The notes: generated by a model not told the origin, from the letters alone. A stretch of DNA of 64,000 nucleotides from Anaerolineae bacterium (GCA_022824465.1 JAJDZV010000006.1:124001-188000), one strand, 5' to 3'. Numbered from the stretch's first letter, positions 44,752 through 53,995 are shown. A program made the numbers and translations.

Positions 44752-45663
44752 TTGTTCCATAAGCTGAAAACAATGCGTTCGCGCGAGGCGATGTATCTCT
44801 ACCTGTTCATCGCCCCGGGCTTGCTGGGCATGATTCTCTTCCACCTCGCGCCCATGATCGTGTCCTTTGGCTTGAGCTTCTCCGAATATGAGATCACTTC
44901 GCCGCCGGAATTCGTCGGCTTTCAAAACTATCATCGCATGCTCTTTGTCGACGAACTGGTGGGTAAATCCCTCTCCGTCACCGCCGTCTATGCCGTCGTC
45001 GGCGTGCCCATTCGTCTGTTCCTGCAACTCTTCATCGCCATGCTCTTGAACCGACAACTCGCCGGCATCCGCATTTTCCGCGCCATCCTTTACTTCCCCA
45101 GTGTGGTCGCCGGCGTCGCGATCGCCCTCGGCTGGATCCTGCTGCTCAACCCAACCTACGGCGCCGTGAATCATCTTCTGTGGGAACTATTCGGCATCAT
45201 CGGTCCACGCTGGCTCAATAGCACCCAGTGGGTGATTCCCGGTCTCCTGCTCATGAGCCTTTGGGGCATCGGTCCCGGTATCGTCATCAATCTGGCCGGG
45301 CTGCAAGGCATCTCCGCCGAACTCTATGAAGCCGCTGAAATCGACGGCGCCGGCAGCTTCCGAAAATTCCTGCACATCACCCTGCCGATGATGTCGCCAA
45401 TCTTGATGTTCAACCTGGTCATGGGTATCGTCTCCAACTTCCAAATCTTCACCCAAGCCTATGTCATGACAAGTGGCGGACCAGCAAATTCCTCGCTCTT
45501 CTTCGTCCTGTACCTGTACCGCAATGCCTTCGAATTCTTCAAAATGGGTTACGCTTCCGCTCTCGCCTGGCTCTTGTTCGCGATCATCTTGATTATGACT
45601 CTCGCCGTCTTCCGCTCATCGCCCCTCTGGGTCTATTATGAAGCGAAACGTGAGAGAACCTGA
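44752..45663 (+). CDS. Sugar ABC permease, MalF/UgpA type (importer 4)
   Basis: A 303-residue permease with six transmembrane segments and the EAA loop EAAEIDGAGSFRKFLHITLP. The start is TTG 44752, with AAAGGG about nine bases upstream; ATG 44773 is an alternative that would have no ribosome site. The ending overlaps the next gene (TGATG). Confidence 0.84.
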   Translation: MFHKLKTMRSREAMYLYLFIAPGLLGMILFHLAPMIVSFGLSFSEYEITSPPEFVGFQNYHRMLFVDELVGKSLSVTAVYAVVGVPIRLFLQLFIAMLLNRQLAGIRIFRAILYFPSVVAGVAIALGWILLLNPTYGAVNHLLWELFGIIGPRWLNSTQWVIPGLLLMSLWGIGPGIVINLAGLQGISAELYEAAEIDGAGSFRKFLHITLPMMSPILMFNLVMGIVSNFQIFTQAYVMTSGGPANSSLFFVLYLYRNAFEFFKMGYASALAWLLFAIILIMTLAVFRSSPLWVYYEAKRERT

Positions 45664-46559
45664 TGAACCTTGGATCAGCAAATTTCACCGCTGAACGGCG
45701 ACTTGAACTGCGCCTCGTTCGCCGACGGCGTCGTCTGCGCACGCTCGTGATTTATACCCTGCTCATCATTCTCAGCATCATCGCCTTGCTGCCCGTGATG
45801 TGGATGGTGGCTATTTCGCTTACCCCGCTTAACAAGGTCTTTCAGTATCCGCCGCGCCTAATCCCCGATCCGCTCAGCCTCACCGGCTACCACGAAGCCG
45901 TCACCCTCTTTCCTTTCTATCGCTACTTCCTCAACACCTCGCTGATGACCGCCGCCCGCGTCATCGGTACCGTCTTCTCCGCCTCGCTGGTCGCCTACGG
46001 GTTCGCCCGCTACGACGGTCCCTTCAAAGAAGTCCTCTTCGTCTTCATCTTGACCCCCATATTCCTGCCCGAACAAGTAACGCTGATTCCCCTCTTTGTC
46101 GGCTATACCCGCCTGGGCTGGATCGATACCTATAACCCCCTGGTCTTGCCCGCTTTCTTTGGCGGCAGCGCCGTGTATATCTTCCTCTTGCGCCAATTCT
46201 TCATGACGATCCCCACCGATCTCGACGATGCCGCGCGCATTGATGGCGCCAGTGAATTCGCCATCTACTGGCGCATCATCCTGCCGCTGGCGAAACCCGC
46301 CTTGGCGACTGTCGCCATCTTCACCTTTATGGCAAGCTGGAACGACTTTCTCGGACCCCTGATCTATTTGACCTCGAAAGAGAAACTGCCGCTCAGCGTC
46401 GGGCTTTCGCGTTTTCTCGGGGAATCGGGCACGACGCTCTGGAATAGCCTGATGGCCGCCGCTGTCCTGACGGTGCTGCCGCCAATCCTGCTATTTGTGT
46501 TTGCCCAAAAGTATATCATGCAGGGGATCGCCATCACCGGCGGTGGCGCAAAAGGATAA
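45663..46559 (+). CDS. Sugar ABC permease, MalG type (importer 4)
   Basis: A 298-residue permease. The EAA loop is DAARIDGASEFAIYWRIILPL, similar to that of importer 1, but it lacks the long outer loop seen there. The start overlaps the preceding stop, so the pair is translationally coupled. It is convergent with the DapA-like gene, ten bases apart. Confidence 0.87.
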   Translation: MNLGSANFTAERRLELRLVRRRRRLRTLVIYTLLIILSIIALLPVMWMVAISLTPLNKVFQYPPRLIPDPLSLTGYHEAVTLFPFYRYFLNTSLMTAARVIGTVFSASLVAYGFARYDGPFKEVLFVFILTPIFLPEQVTLIPLFVGYTRLGWIDTYNPLVLPAFFGGSAVYIFLLRQFFMTIPTDLDDAARIDGASEFAIYWRIILPLAKPALATVAIFTFMASWNDFLGPLIYLTSKEKLPLSVGLSRFLGESGTTLWNSLMAAAVLTVLPPILLFVFAQKYIMQGIAITGGGAKG

Positions 46560-46569
46560 ACCCTTCAAT

Positions 46570-47475
46570 TCACCCCGGCGCCAACATCCCCGCCCCCTCC
46601 AGCGCCGCCTTGATCGCCGCCCGCTGCTCGCCTGAACTCGACGCCATCGGCATCCGCGGCCCGCCTGCGGGCCGTCCCTGCAAAGCCAGCGCCGTCTTCA
46701 CGTTCGCGGGCAAATTGTCGTCCATAATCGCGTTCCAAATCGGCAGCAGCTTCAAATGCGTCTCCAGCGCGCCGACATGATCGCCCGCCTGAACTTGATC
46801 CCACAACCTCACGCACAACTCCGGCGCCGCTGTCAGGATCGCCGCGATCGCTCCCTGCGCGCCTAAAGCGAAGGACGGATAGAGCAGCGCGTCCACCGCC
46901 GACATAATCACGCCGGCATCCGCCGAACAATGCAGCAGGTCCGCCAACAGCTTGAGATCGCCCGCGCTCTGCTTGACGCCGATCAAACCAGGTATCTCGC
47001 GCATCATCTTGTCCAGCAGCGCCGGCGAACAATAAGACCAGGGCACAACATTGTAAACCATCACCGGCTGGGCAGCTTTCTCCGCCAGCAATGCAAAATG
47101 CCTGAACATGGTTTCGTCGCTGGGGCGAAAGAGATAATGCACCGGCGTCGCCTGCAGCGCCGCGATATCAAGATCAGCCAGCGCCTCCGCCTTCTCCAGC
47201 GCCTGCCGCGTGCTGTCGACGATGATGCCGGCGATGACCGGCCTGCGACCAGCCGCCACATCAACCGCGCTCCCGACAACACAGCGAAGTTCATCTGTGC
47301 TCAGCGTATGCCCTTCGCCCGTGCTGCCGCCCACCGCCACGCCATGCGCTCCCGCCGAACTGATCAAATACTCCACTTCCGCCCGCAGAGACGCTTCGTC
47401 TACACTCTCGTCTGCCTTGAACGGCGTCGCCATCGGCGGTACGATGCCTTCGATTTTCATTCTGCCCTCGTTCAT
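46570..47475 (-). CDS. DapA/NanA/KDG-aldolase-family protein
   Basis: A 301-residue TIM-barrel aldolase. The Schiff-base lysine is K168 (GVKQSAGDL), Y141 (VYNVVPW) is the catalytic Tyr and GGSTGEG binds the pyruvate-type end. The family includes dihydrodipicolinate synthase and 2-keto-3-deoxy-sugar-acid aldolases; the lysine-pathway arginine is not evident. With the GH42 and dehydratase genes close by, a keto-deoxy-sugar aldolase is likely. The start overlaps the glycosyltransferase stop (ATGA); ATG five codons later has GAGGG upstream. Confidence 0.8.
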   Translation of the reverse strand: MNEGRMKIEGIVPPMATPFKADESVDEASLRAEVEYLISSAGAHGVAVGGSTGEGHTLSTDELRCVVGSAVDVAAGRRPVIAGIIVDSTRQALEKAEALADLDIAALQATPVHYLFRPSDETMFRHFALLAEKAAQPVMVYNVVPWSYCSPALLDKMMREIPGLIGVKQSAGDLKLLADLLHCSADAGVIMSAVDALLYPSFALGAQGAIAAILTAAPELCVRLWDQVQAGDHVGALETHLKLLPIWNAIMDDNLPANVKTALALQGRPAGGPRMPMASSSGEQRAAIKAALEGAGMLAPG

Positions 47476-48476
47476 TTGCTTTCACGTTTCCGCTGCGACT
47501 TCGCTTTTCTGTGGCCCTCGTCCGCATCCGCGGCTTGCGCCTCGCCATGCTGGATGACCTGCTCAATGATAAAGCGGGGACGCCGTCTGGTCTCATCCAG
47601 ATTGCGCCACATATACTCGCCAATGATGCCCAGGATGAGCATCTGCACGCCAGCCGCGATCAAAACCACCACGATTAGCGATGCCCAGCCTTCCGCTTCG
47701 ACGCCCAACGCCAGCCGCGCGTAGATCACCCAGCCGGCATAGACCAGGCCCAACAGGCTGAAGACAACGCCCAAAGCCGACGACAAGCGAATGGGGAAGT
47801 GAGAAAAGGCGACAAACGAATCAACGAAGTACTTCAGCTTCTTGCTCAACGTCCACATCGACTGGCCATAGCGCTTCGCCCGCGCTTCACGATCATATTC
47901 GATGACATACGGTTCAAATCCCAACCAAAGAATCAAACCCATCAGAAAGGTATTGTTCTCCTGAATCCCGTCTATGAGCGAACACACCTGCCTGTCAATC
48001 AGAAAAAAATCAAAGCCGCGCCGGGGCATACTCTGAATTGCGAAACGGCGGAATAAACGATAGAAGGCATTGGAAAACAGCGAGGTCGGAAAGGGATCCC
48101 CCCGGCCGCGGCGCGCCGCTATCACAACCTTGCGCCCCCCGCGCCAGCCCGCGATCATGTCATGCAGCAGCGCCGGCGGGTCCTGCAAATCCGCCGCGAT
48201 GGCAGCCACCGCATCGCCCTGCGCCAGGCTCAAGCCAGCCATAACCGCCGGATTCGAGCCGAAATTGCGCGAGAGCTTCGCCACCTTCATTCGCGGCTCA
48301 CTCGCGGACAGCTCGCTCAGCACCGCAAATGAATCATCGCGCGAACCGTCATCGACGAAGATGAACTCGAATGTATCCGCCGGGTTTCGCGCCGCGACCG
48401 CGCGGAACTCCTCCAGCAAATCCGCCAGGCTGCGCGCGTTATGATAGACCGGGACGACGATCGAAATCCGACTCAT
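47472..48476 (-). CDS. GT2-family membrane glycosyltransferase (DPM1/GtrB-like)
   Basis: A 334-residue protein with an N-terminal GT-A domain: nucleotide-binding VPVYHNA, DDGSRDDS, and the metal-binding DLQDPP. Two C-terminal hydrophobic helices (FSLLGLVYAGWVIYARL and LIVVVLIAAGVQMLILGIIG) anchor it. It resembles enzymes moving a sugar from a nucleotide to polyprenyl phosphate at the inner membrane face. Next to it are two acyltransferases and sugar-synthesis genes. It overlaps the DapA-like gene by four bases. Confidence 0.85.
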   Translation of the reverse strand: MSRISIVVPVYHNARSLADLLEEFRAVAARNPADTFEFIFVDDGSRDDSFAVLSELSASEPRMKVAKLSRNFGSNPAVMAGLSLAQGDAVAAIAADLQDPPALLHDMIAGWRGGRKVVIAARRGRGDPFPTSLFSNAFYRLFRRFAIQSMPRRGFDFFLIDRQVCSLIDGIQENNTFLMGLILWLGFEPYVIEYDREARAKRYGQSMWTLSKKLKYFVDSFVAFSHFPIRLSSALGVVFSLLGLVYAGWVIYARLALGVEAEGWASLIVVVLIAAGVQMLILGIIGEYMWRNLDETRRRPRFIIEQVIQHGEAQAADADEGHRKAKSQRKRESK

Positions 48477-49240
48477 GCTGTCTCGTCCGGGTCCAAGCCA
48501 AAATGGGCCAGCACTTGCAACCGTGTCTCGTCACCAATCTTGCTAATCCCGCGGGCGGGCGATCCGGCAACGACCGTCCAGGGCGCCACGTCTTTAGTCG
48601 CCATCGCGCCCGTCGCGACCACTGCGCCCATGCCGATTTCGATGCCTGGGCTGAGGATCGCCCCAGTGCCGATAACAGCAAAGCGGCGAATGGTCGGACC
48701 CTTCGTTTCAAACGGCAGCAAGCCAAAGCGCCTGACATAGACATCATTGTCGTTCGCGCTGAAAACGCCAGGACCTATGAATACATCCGCTTCAATCTGA
48801 GCGTTGCCAGTGATGTGAATGTTGTCCGTGATTCGTGTGCGCTCGCCGATGCTGACATCGTGCATCACGGTGGTCATACGCCCGATGACTGCGCCTTCTG
48901 CCAAGCGGCTGCCTTCGCGGATGGATGTGAGATCACAGATCAGCACGTTCTTCGCGATATTCACATGTGTATAAAGTACACAGTTCGCGCCAACAACGCA
49001 GTCGGCGCCAATTCGTACCGTTCGGTCGCCGAGGCTGACCGGGCGGTTGGTTGTGCCCGCCCGGATTGGCGGACGGCCAATCACGCTGCCCTCGAGAATT
49101 CGGGAGTTGGCGCCGACGAAAACATTGGGATAAAAGGTCACGTTGGAACCAACTTCCACACCTTCCGCCAGGCGCAAGTCGCCAAGGATTTTTACATTGC
49201 TGCCAAGGCGCGCGCTTGGGTGTATATCGCAAATGGGCAC
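48473..49240 (-). CDS. Hexapeptide-repeat acyltransferase (copy 1)
   Basis: A 255-residue left-handed beta-helix protein with repeated hexapeptide turns (VEVGSNV, FVGANSR, RIGADCVVGANCVLY). The start is GTG, with AGGAGG four bases upstream, which aligns with the MPKREIH start of its paralogue; an ATG farther upstream overlaps that gene and would add an unrelated tail. The final residues (WTVVAGSPAR) are the usual acyl-CoA site of sugar N-acetyltransferases. It likely acylates an amino sugar made by the DegT enzyme upstream. Confidence 0.8.
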   Translation of the reverse strand: MPICDIHPSARLGSNVKILGDLRLAEGVEVGSNVTFYPNVFVGANSRILEGSVIGRPPIRAGTTNRPVSLGDRTVRIGADCVVGANCVLYTHVNIAKNVLICDLTSIREGSRLAEGAVIGRMTTVMHDVSIGERTRITDNIHITGNAQIEADVFIGPGVFSANDNDVYVRRFGLLPFETKGPTIRRFAVIGTGAILSPGIEIGMGAVVATGAMATKDVAPWTVVAGSPARGISKIGDETRLQVLAHFGLDPDETA

Positions 49241-49322
49241 AAATCCTCCTCTTAGGCAATCGCGGGCGCAGCCGGGATGCAGACGACGCCGTCCTTGATT
49301 GGAACCAGGATCGAGATTGGGC

Positions 49323-50090
49323 TCATTCGACATCGCTCTCACTTAGGCCGAAACGCTGCAAGATGCTTCTTCGCGCCGCCTCATCCACCGGACCCAACTC
49401 GCGAGCGGGAACGCCAGCCACAATCGTCCACGGCGGGACGTCATTGACAGCGACAGCGCCGGGCGCGACTATCGCTCCGGTCCCGATCTCGATCTTGGCC
49501 GCGAGCATGGCGCCGGTGCCAATAAGGGCGAACCGCCGCACGACCGGTCCCCTCGTGTCGAAGGGCAGCAATCCAAATCGCATCAGATATACATCGTTGT
49601 CGTTGACGCTGGATACGCCCGGACCGATGAATACATCCGACTCGATTGCCATGTTGCCGGTGATGATCGCGCCATCAATGATGCGGCTGCGTGCGCCAAC
49701 CACGCTATCGTACATCATCAGCACGCCCCGCCCGACCACAGATTCTTCGCCCAGCCGACAGCCCTCGCGGATGGATGCCAAATCGCCAATCATGACGCGG
49801 TCGCCGATTTCCAGTCCAGTATACAGTACGGCATTCGCGCCGATGACGCAGTCCGCGCCGATTTGCGCCGTCGCATCGCCGCTATCCACTGGCCGGTTGG
49901 TCGTGCCCGCGCGGATTGGCTCCCGTCCGATGACCGCGCCCGAAAGGACCTTCGTATTCTCACCGATGACGACGCTGTTGTAAAAGACGACATTCGCGCC
50001 GATCTCAACACCGGCGGAGACTGTCAGATCGCCGTAGATGGCGATATTGTCGCCCAGCCTCGCGCTGGAATGGATCTCGCGTTTAGGCAT
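49323..50090 (-). CDS. Hexapeptide-repeat acyltransferase (copy 2)
   Basis: A 255-residue paralogue of copy 1, aligned over the whole length (SARLGDN, REPIRAGTTNRPV, WTIVAGVPAR). It starts at ATG after a GGGGGGA stretch and overlaps the epimerase stop by eight bases. Two tandem copies suggest two acylation sites or two amino sugars. Both contain the sequence NDNDVY, an unusual insertion between helical turns. Confidence 0.82.
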   Translation of the reverse strand: MPKREIHSSARLGDNIAIYGDLTVSAGVEIGANVVFYNSVVIGENTKVLSGAVIGREPIRAGTTNRPVDSGDATAQIGADCVIGANAVLYTGLEIGDRVMIGDLASIREGCRLGEESVVGRGVLMMYDSVVGARSRIIDGAIITGNMAIESDVFIGPGVSSVNDNDVYLMRFGLLPFDTRGPVVRRFALIGTGAMLAAKIEIGTGAIVAPGAVAVNDVPPWTIVAGVPARELGPVDEAARRSILQRFGLSESDVE

Positions 50091-51087
50091 CTTCCCCCCA
50101 ATAATGCGCCTTGTGCGCGCGATAAAACTCCACCGTCTGGCGCAAGCCGTCGCGTAATGAAGTCCGCGGCGCCCAGCCCGCCAGCCGGCGAATCTTGCTG
50201 ATATCAGAATAAAAGTCGCCCGGCTCCTGCGCCTTGCGTTCCGGCGTGAATGGCGCAAACTCCCAGCGGCCGCTGCCGGCCACATCAATCACAGTCTCGG
50301 CCAGCTCGACGAAATCCGTAGGCTTGTCGATGCCGACATTGAGAACCTCGCCGACCGCTTCCGGCGCCAACGCGCTCATCATGATCGCCTCGACCGCATC
50401 ATCAATATACAAAAAATCACGCAGGATTCTGCCATCGCCGAATACCTGGATCGTCTCATCGTCCACCGCCAAGCGCACAAACCAGTTGACCACGCCATAA
50501 CGCGGGTGTTTCATCTGCGCCCGCGGTCCGTATATGTTTGTCAGCCGCAGGAGCACCGCCGCAATCCCATGCGCGTCGTTATACACCTGAATGATCTTTT
50601 CAGCCGTTAAATTGGATACCTCGTAGATGCCCTTGGGATGCGTCGGCGCTTCTTCGTTTACCGGCAACGACACCGCCGGCCCGTATTGCCCCCGCGTGCC
50701 AGTATAGATCAACTTCGCCGTCGGGTTATGCCGCCGCAAAGCCTCCATCACCACCGCCGTGCCCTTGATATTGATGTCGATATCCGGGAAGGGATCGCTC
50801 AGGCTCAGGATATGATCGACCTGCCCCGCAAGGTGAAAAACATAGTCATGCCCGCGCGCCAGATGATTCATCGCGTTCACATCGCGCACATCGCAGAAAT
50901 TCACCGTCACGCGAGATTCTATCGGCGCAATATTGAAGAGGTTGCCGGCATATCCGGGAATCATCGCGTCCACAATGGTCACTTCCGCGCCGGCCTCCGC
51001 CAAACCTATCGCCAAATTGCTGCCCGTGAAGCCCAATCCCCCTGTCACCAGTGCGCGCGCGCCGCGAAATCCTCCGCCAAAATCCAT
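50083..51087 (-). CDS. NAD-dependent epimerase/dehydratase with Asn in place of the YxxxK lysine
   Basis: A 334-residue extended-SDR sugar-nucleotide enzyme. The cofactor loop is GGLGFTGSN, T131 lies in YTGTRGQYG, and the tail carries RDFLYIDDAVEA. Y155 is kept, but the catalytic-lysine position is N159 (YEVSN), which argues against a normal epimerase/dehydratase proton relay. A nearby lysine is present four residues later (AEK). It lies in a run with DegT, acyltransferase and GT2 genes, four bases after DegT, so it may be a UDP-sugar dehydratase or a divergent member. Confidence 0.8.
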   Translation of the reverse strand: MDFGGGFRGARALVTGGLGFTGSNLAIGLAEAGAEVTIVDAMIPGYAGNLFNIAPIESRVTVNFCDVRDVNAMNHLARGHDYVFHLAGQVDHILSLSDPFPDIDINIKGTAVVMEALRRHNPTAKLIYTGTRGQYGPAVSLPVNEEAPTHPKGIYEVSNLTAEKIIQVYNDAHGIAAVLLRLTNIYGPRAQMKHPRYGVVNWFVRLAVDDETIQVFGDGRILRDFLYIDDAVEAIMMSALAPEAVGEVLNVGIDKPTDFVELAETVIDVAGSGRWEFAPFTPERKAQEPGDFYSDISKIRRLAGWAPRTSLRDGLRQTVEFYRAHKAHYWGEDA

Positions 51088-51091
51088 CAAT

Positions 51092-52183
51092 CTATCCTCG
51101 CAGCTTTTCGATTTCTTCGCACACGCGCATGACCTCGTCGTCGCCGAGACCGATGTAAAGCGGCAATGACAGGATCTCGCGAGCCGCTCTTTCCGTCTGC
51201 GGCAGGCTGCCCGCCGGCAAGCCCAGGTCGCGGTGCGATTCCTGCAAGTGCGCCGGTATCGGATAATGTATCAGCGTGCCAATCCCTCGCTCTTGCAGCG
51301 TCGCCATCAACCCATCCCGGTCTCGATCGCGAATCACGTAAAGATGATACGCGTGCCTGCCATCCACGGCTTCCGCGGGTGTCGTCACCGAGCGCAGATT
51401 CGCGTCATATAACGCGGCCATCTCCCGTCGGCGCCCATTGTGCCTGTCCAGATGCCTGAGTTTCACGCGCAGCACCGCCGCCTGCATCTCGTCAAGGCGA
51501 CTGTTCGTCCCCCGCGACTGATGCCTGTAGCGCGTCGTCTGCCCATAGTTGCGCAGCTTTTCCAGACGCTCGGCATACTCGCGACTGCCCGTGATGACTG
51601 CGCCGCCATCGCCATAAGCGCCCATGTTCTTCGTGGGATAAAAGCTGAACGCGCCCATATCGCCGATCGTGCCGACCTTGCGCCCTTTGTACTCCGCGCC
51701 GTGCGCCTGCGCGCAATCTTCAATCAGCAGCAAGTTGTGCTTCTCAGCCAATCCCTTCAAAGCGTCCATGTCCGCCGGCTGCCCGTAAAGATGCACGACG
51801 ACGATAGCCCGAGTCCGCTCGCTTATAGCTGCCTGCGCCGCCAACGGATCCAGCGTAAACGTCTCCAGGTCAATATCAGCCAGAACCGGTTTGGCGCCTG
51901 TGCTTTCAATCGCGGTCACCGTCGCCATCGCCGTATGCGCTACCGTGATTGCCTCGTCGCCCGCGCCGATGCCCCCAGCCCGCAATGCCAATTCGATCGC
52001 GTCTGTGCCGCTAGCGACGCCGACCGCGCCCGCCGCGCCATGATATGCCGCGAACTCGGCCTCGAATGCCTCTACTTCCGGACCAAGGATATACCAGCCG
52101 CTATCCGCCACACGCCGCAGCGCTTCGTGAATCTCGTCCGCCAGCAGATCGTGCAGCGGCTTTAGTTGATTGAACGGAATCAT
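51092..52183 (-). CDS. DegT/DnrJ/EryC1-family PLP sugar aminotransferase
   Basis: A 363-residue fold-type I enzyme that places an amino group on a keto-sugar nucleotide. The PLP lysine is K185 in FYPTKNMGAYGDGG, with SGTDAIELALRA for phosphate binding and IEDCAQAHGA for the ring. Products of such enzymes are acylated by hexapeptide transferases, as encoded downstream. It is the first gene of the glycan run after the MFS gene, with stop/start overlap to the epimerase (TAG-ATTG-ATG). Confidence 0.88.
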   Translation of the reverse strand: MIPFNQLKPLHDLLADEIHEALRRVADSGWYILGPEVEAFEAEFAAYHGAAGAVGVASGTDAIELALRAGGIGAGDEAITVAHTAMATVTAIESTGAKPVLADIDLETFTLDPLAAQAAISERTRAIVVVHLYGQPADMDALKGLAEKHNLLLIEDCAQAHGAEYKGRKVGTIGDMGAFSFYPTKNMGAYGDGGAVITGSREYAERLEKLRNYGQTTRYRHQSRGTNSRLDEMQAAVLRVKLRHLDRHNGRRREMAALYDANLRSVTTPAEAVDGRHAYHLYVIRDRDRDGLMATLQERGIGTLIHYPIPAHLQESHRDLGLPAGSLPQTERAAREILSLPLYIGLGDDEVMRVCEEIEKLRG

Positions 52184-52246
52184 CGTCGGCCTCTATTCCC
52201 GGTCACGCCTTTGACAGTCAAAGACTTTCCTTGCGCGCCGCCCTTG

Positions 52247-53560
52247 TCACGCAACCGACCCTCCCCCTGGCGCCAACTCGCGCCTGCCATACTGAATCCA
52301 CAAGGTCCACAACATAATCGGGATGACAAGCAAGCCGCAACCCAACATCAGCACGCCGCTTATCCCCATCGCCGTATCAATCAAAATGCCGGTTGCGCCC
52401 GACGATATCGCGGCGAATAGCGTATACAGCGCGAACTCAGTCGAAAAGACGCGCCCGCGCACCTGATTCGGCACGATCTGCAGCAAAAGCTGTGTGCCCA
52501 GCACCCAAATCAAGCCGCCGCCGATGCCGCGCAGCAAAGCGCCAATCAGAATCACCGGCAACGATATCAACGTGGCTGATATTATGAACCCCGCCAATGC
52601 GCAGACATAACCAAAGGCGATCATCAAACGCAACTCCCGATCACGATCCCGCGCAAAGTTCCGCCCTAAAATCGGACCCACGCCGGAGCCGATCCCCGAC
52701 ATGACATAGATCAAACCCAGGCTGATGCTGCCGCCCTCGCCAATCGGGAAATACTGCTCAGCGATCGTCACTTGAATGACTTGGTAGAAGCCGATAACCA
52801 ACAAGCCAAGCACGCCCTTGTGAATCGCGATGGAAAATGTGTCAATGTGCCGCCGCAGGTAGCCCAAACCATCGAGATACTGGCGTACGCCCGCCATAAT
52901 CGACCGATCCCCGTCCCGCTGCAATGGCGAATCGTAAGGCATGCGCCACAAGATAAGCGCGCTGAGCAAAAAGGTAAACGCGTCTATCACAAAGGCCGGA
53001 TAATAACCGACCACACCCGACGCCAACCCGCCCAATGCCGCGCCAAATGCCAACATCGTCGACCAGGTCGCCGACGACAACGCATTGGCAATCCCGAGCT
53101 CCTCGCGTCTGGTGATATCCGGCAAGATCGAATTCCACGCCGGAAAATAAAAGCCCTGCGACGCGCTTTGCACCGCCGTCAGCATATAGATGACCCACAC
53201 ATGCTCCGGCGATCTCACCAACAAAAAACCCAGCACGACAAAACAGCGCAGCACATCGGTGCTGATGACGATCGCCTTGCGATTTGCGCGATCCGCCACA
53301 ACCCCAGCGAATGGACTGACGAGGAAGGGCGCCAGCATTCGCACAACGAAAAGCCCGCCCACCGCCGCGCCCGACTGCGTCAATGTGGCGACCAGCGCAG
53401 CCGAGGCGATCAAATTGAACCAGTCGCCTGTCAAGCTGATGATCTGCCCCGACCACAAATAGCGAAACGACCGATTGCCGCGGACCAGTTGCCAGTAGCC
53501 GATACTCTGTTTCTCTCGTGTCTTCAAGTCGTATCCACAATTCAACCCGCCAGCAACCAT
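52247..53560 (-). CDS. MFS transporter (EntS-like)
   Basis: A 437-residue protein with about 12 hydrophobic segments of the MFS_3 (enterobactin exporter-like) branch. The loop 2-3 signature reads GVVADRANRKAIV and the C-terminal half has RGRVFSTEFALY. The start is ATG 53560, the second Met codon after a TTG, with no strong ribosome site. It may export a glycan precursor or an unrelated small molecule. The gene is 63 bases upstream of DegT. Confidence 0.83.
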   Translation of the reverse strand: MVAGGLNCGYDLKTREKQSIGYWQLVRGNRSFRYLWSGQIISLTGDWFNLIASAALVATLTQSGAAVGGLFVVRMLAPFLVSPFAGVVADRANRKAIVISTDVLRCFVVLGFLLVRSPEHVWVIYMLTAVQSASQGFYFPAWNSILPDITRREELGIANALSSATWSTMLAFGAALGGLASGVVGYYPAFVIDAFTFLLSALILWRMPYDSPLQRDGDRSIMAGVRQYLDGLGYLRRHIDTFSIAIHKGVLGLLVIGFYQVIQVTIAEQYFPIGEGGSISLGLIYVMSGIGSGVGPILGRNFARDRDRELRLMIAFGYVCALAGFIISATLISLPVILIGALLRGIGGGLIWVLGTQLLLQIVPNQVRGRVFSTEFALYTLFAAISSGATGILIDTAMGISGVLMLGCGLLVIPIMLWTLWIQYGRRELAPGGGSVA

Positions 53561-53633
53561 CAAGCCTGAGGCGCGCGCCGCCTGCCATTAGCCCGCCATT
53601 ATATACAGCTATCCAGGCAGTTGCACCCATCGT

Positions 53634-53807
53634 TTATCTCGGGGAGCGGTGAACATCGAGGCCAGCCAACCCGCAATCCTGACACGGCCATTCACTGTTG
53701 CCAGGCTTGATTGGTCTTGTGAAACTGGTGCGAATATGCGGACAAAACTTGCGCGACGCTCCGCAGAATGAGGCAATATCACAATTGCCCTTCGGTTTCG
53801 CATACAT
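53634..53807 (-). CDS. Possible small Cys-rich protein
   Basis: A 57-residue frame (starts MYAKPKGNCDIASFCG, contains CPH and WPCQDCG) has five cysteines. The last two form a CxxC of zinc-ribbon type. A GGAG lies five bases before the ATG. The ribosome site is part of the repeat boundary at 53806, so it may be chance. No homologue is recognised. Confidence 0.3.
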   Translation of the reverse strand: MYAKPKGNCDIASFCGASRKFCPHIRTSFTRPIKPGNSEWPCQDCGLAGLDVHRSPR

Positions 53808-53995
53808 CGTCGCTCCCCCTCTCCGATGATTCGGAAAGGGAGCCGGGCGCTGAGGTAGACCGCAGCGTCGCGCCAATCTTCCTGCGCCAAAATCCGACGA
53901 ATTCTGTAGGGGCGCGCCACCGGCTCGCCCGCAAACTGCCATCTCAACCGCCAACCATAACTTGCGCGACTCGCTTCTGTACTCGCCTTATGTCG
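53806..53995. repeat. Diverged single copy of the 165-base repeat
   Basis: It matches the copy at 37225 at its left edge (GCTCCCCCTCTC), then GACCGCAGCGTCG, CCAATCTTCCTGCGCC, CTGTAGGGGCG and CTGCCATCTC in the same order as the 14130 units. The 53561-54137 gap holds only this repeat and the small frame at 53634. Confidence 0.7.
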
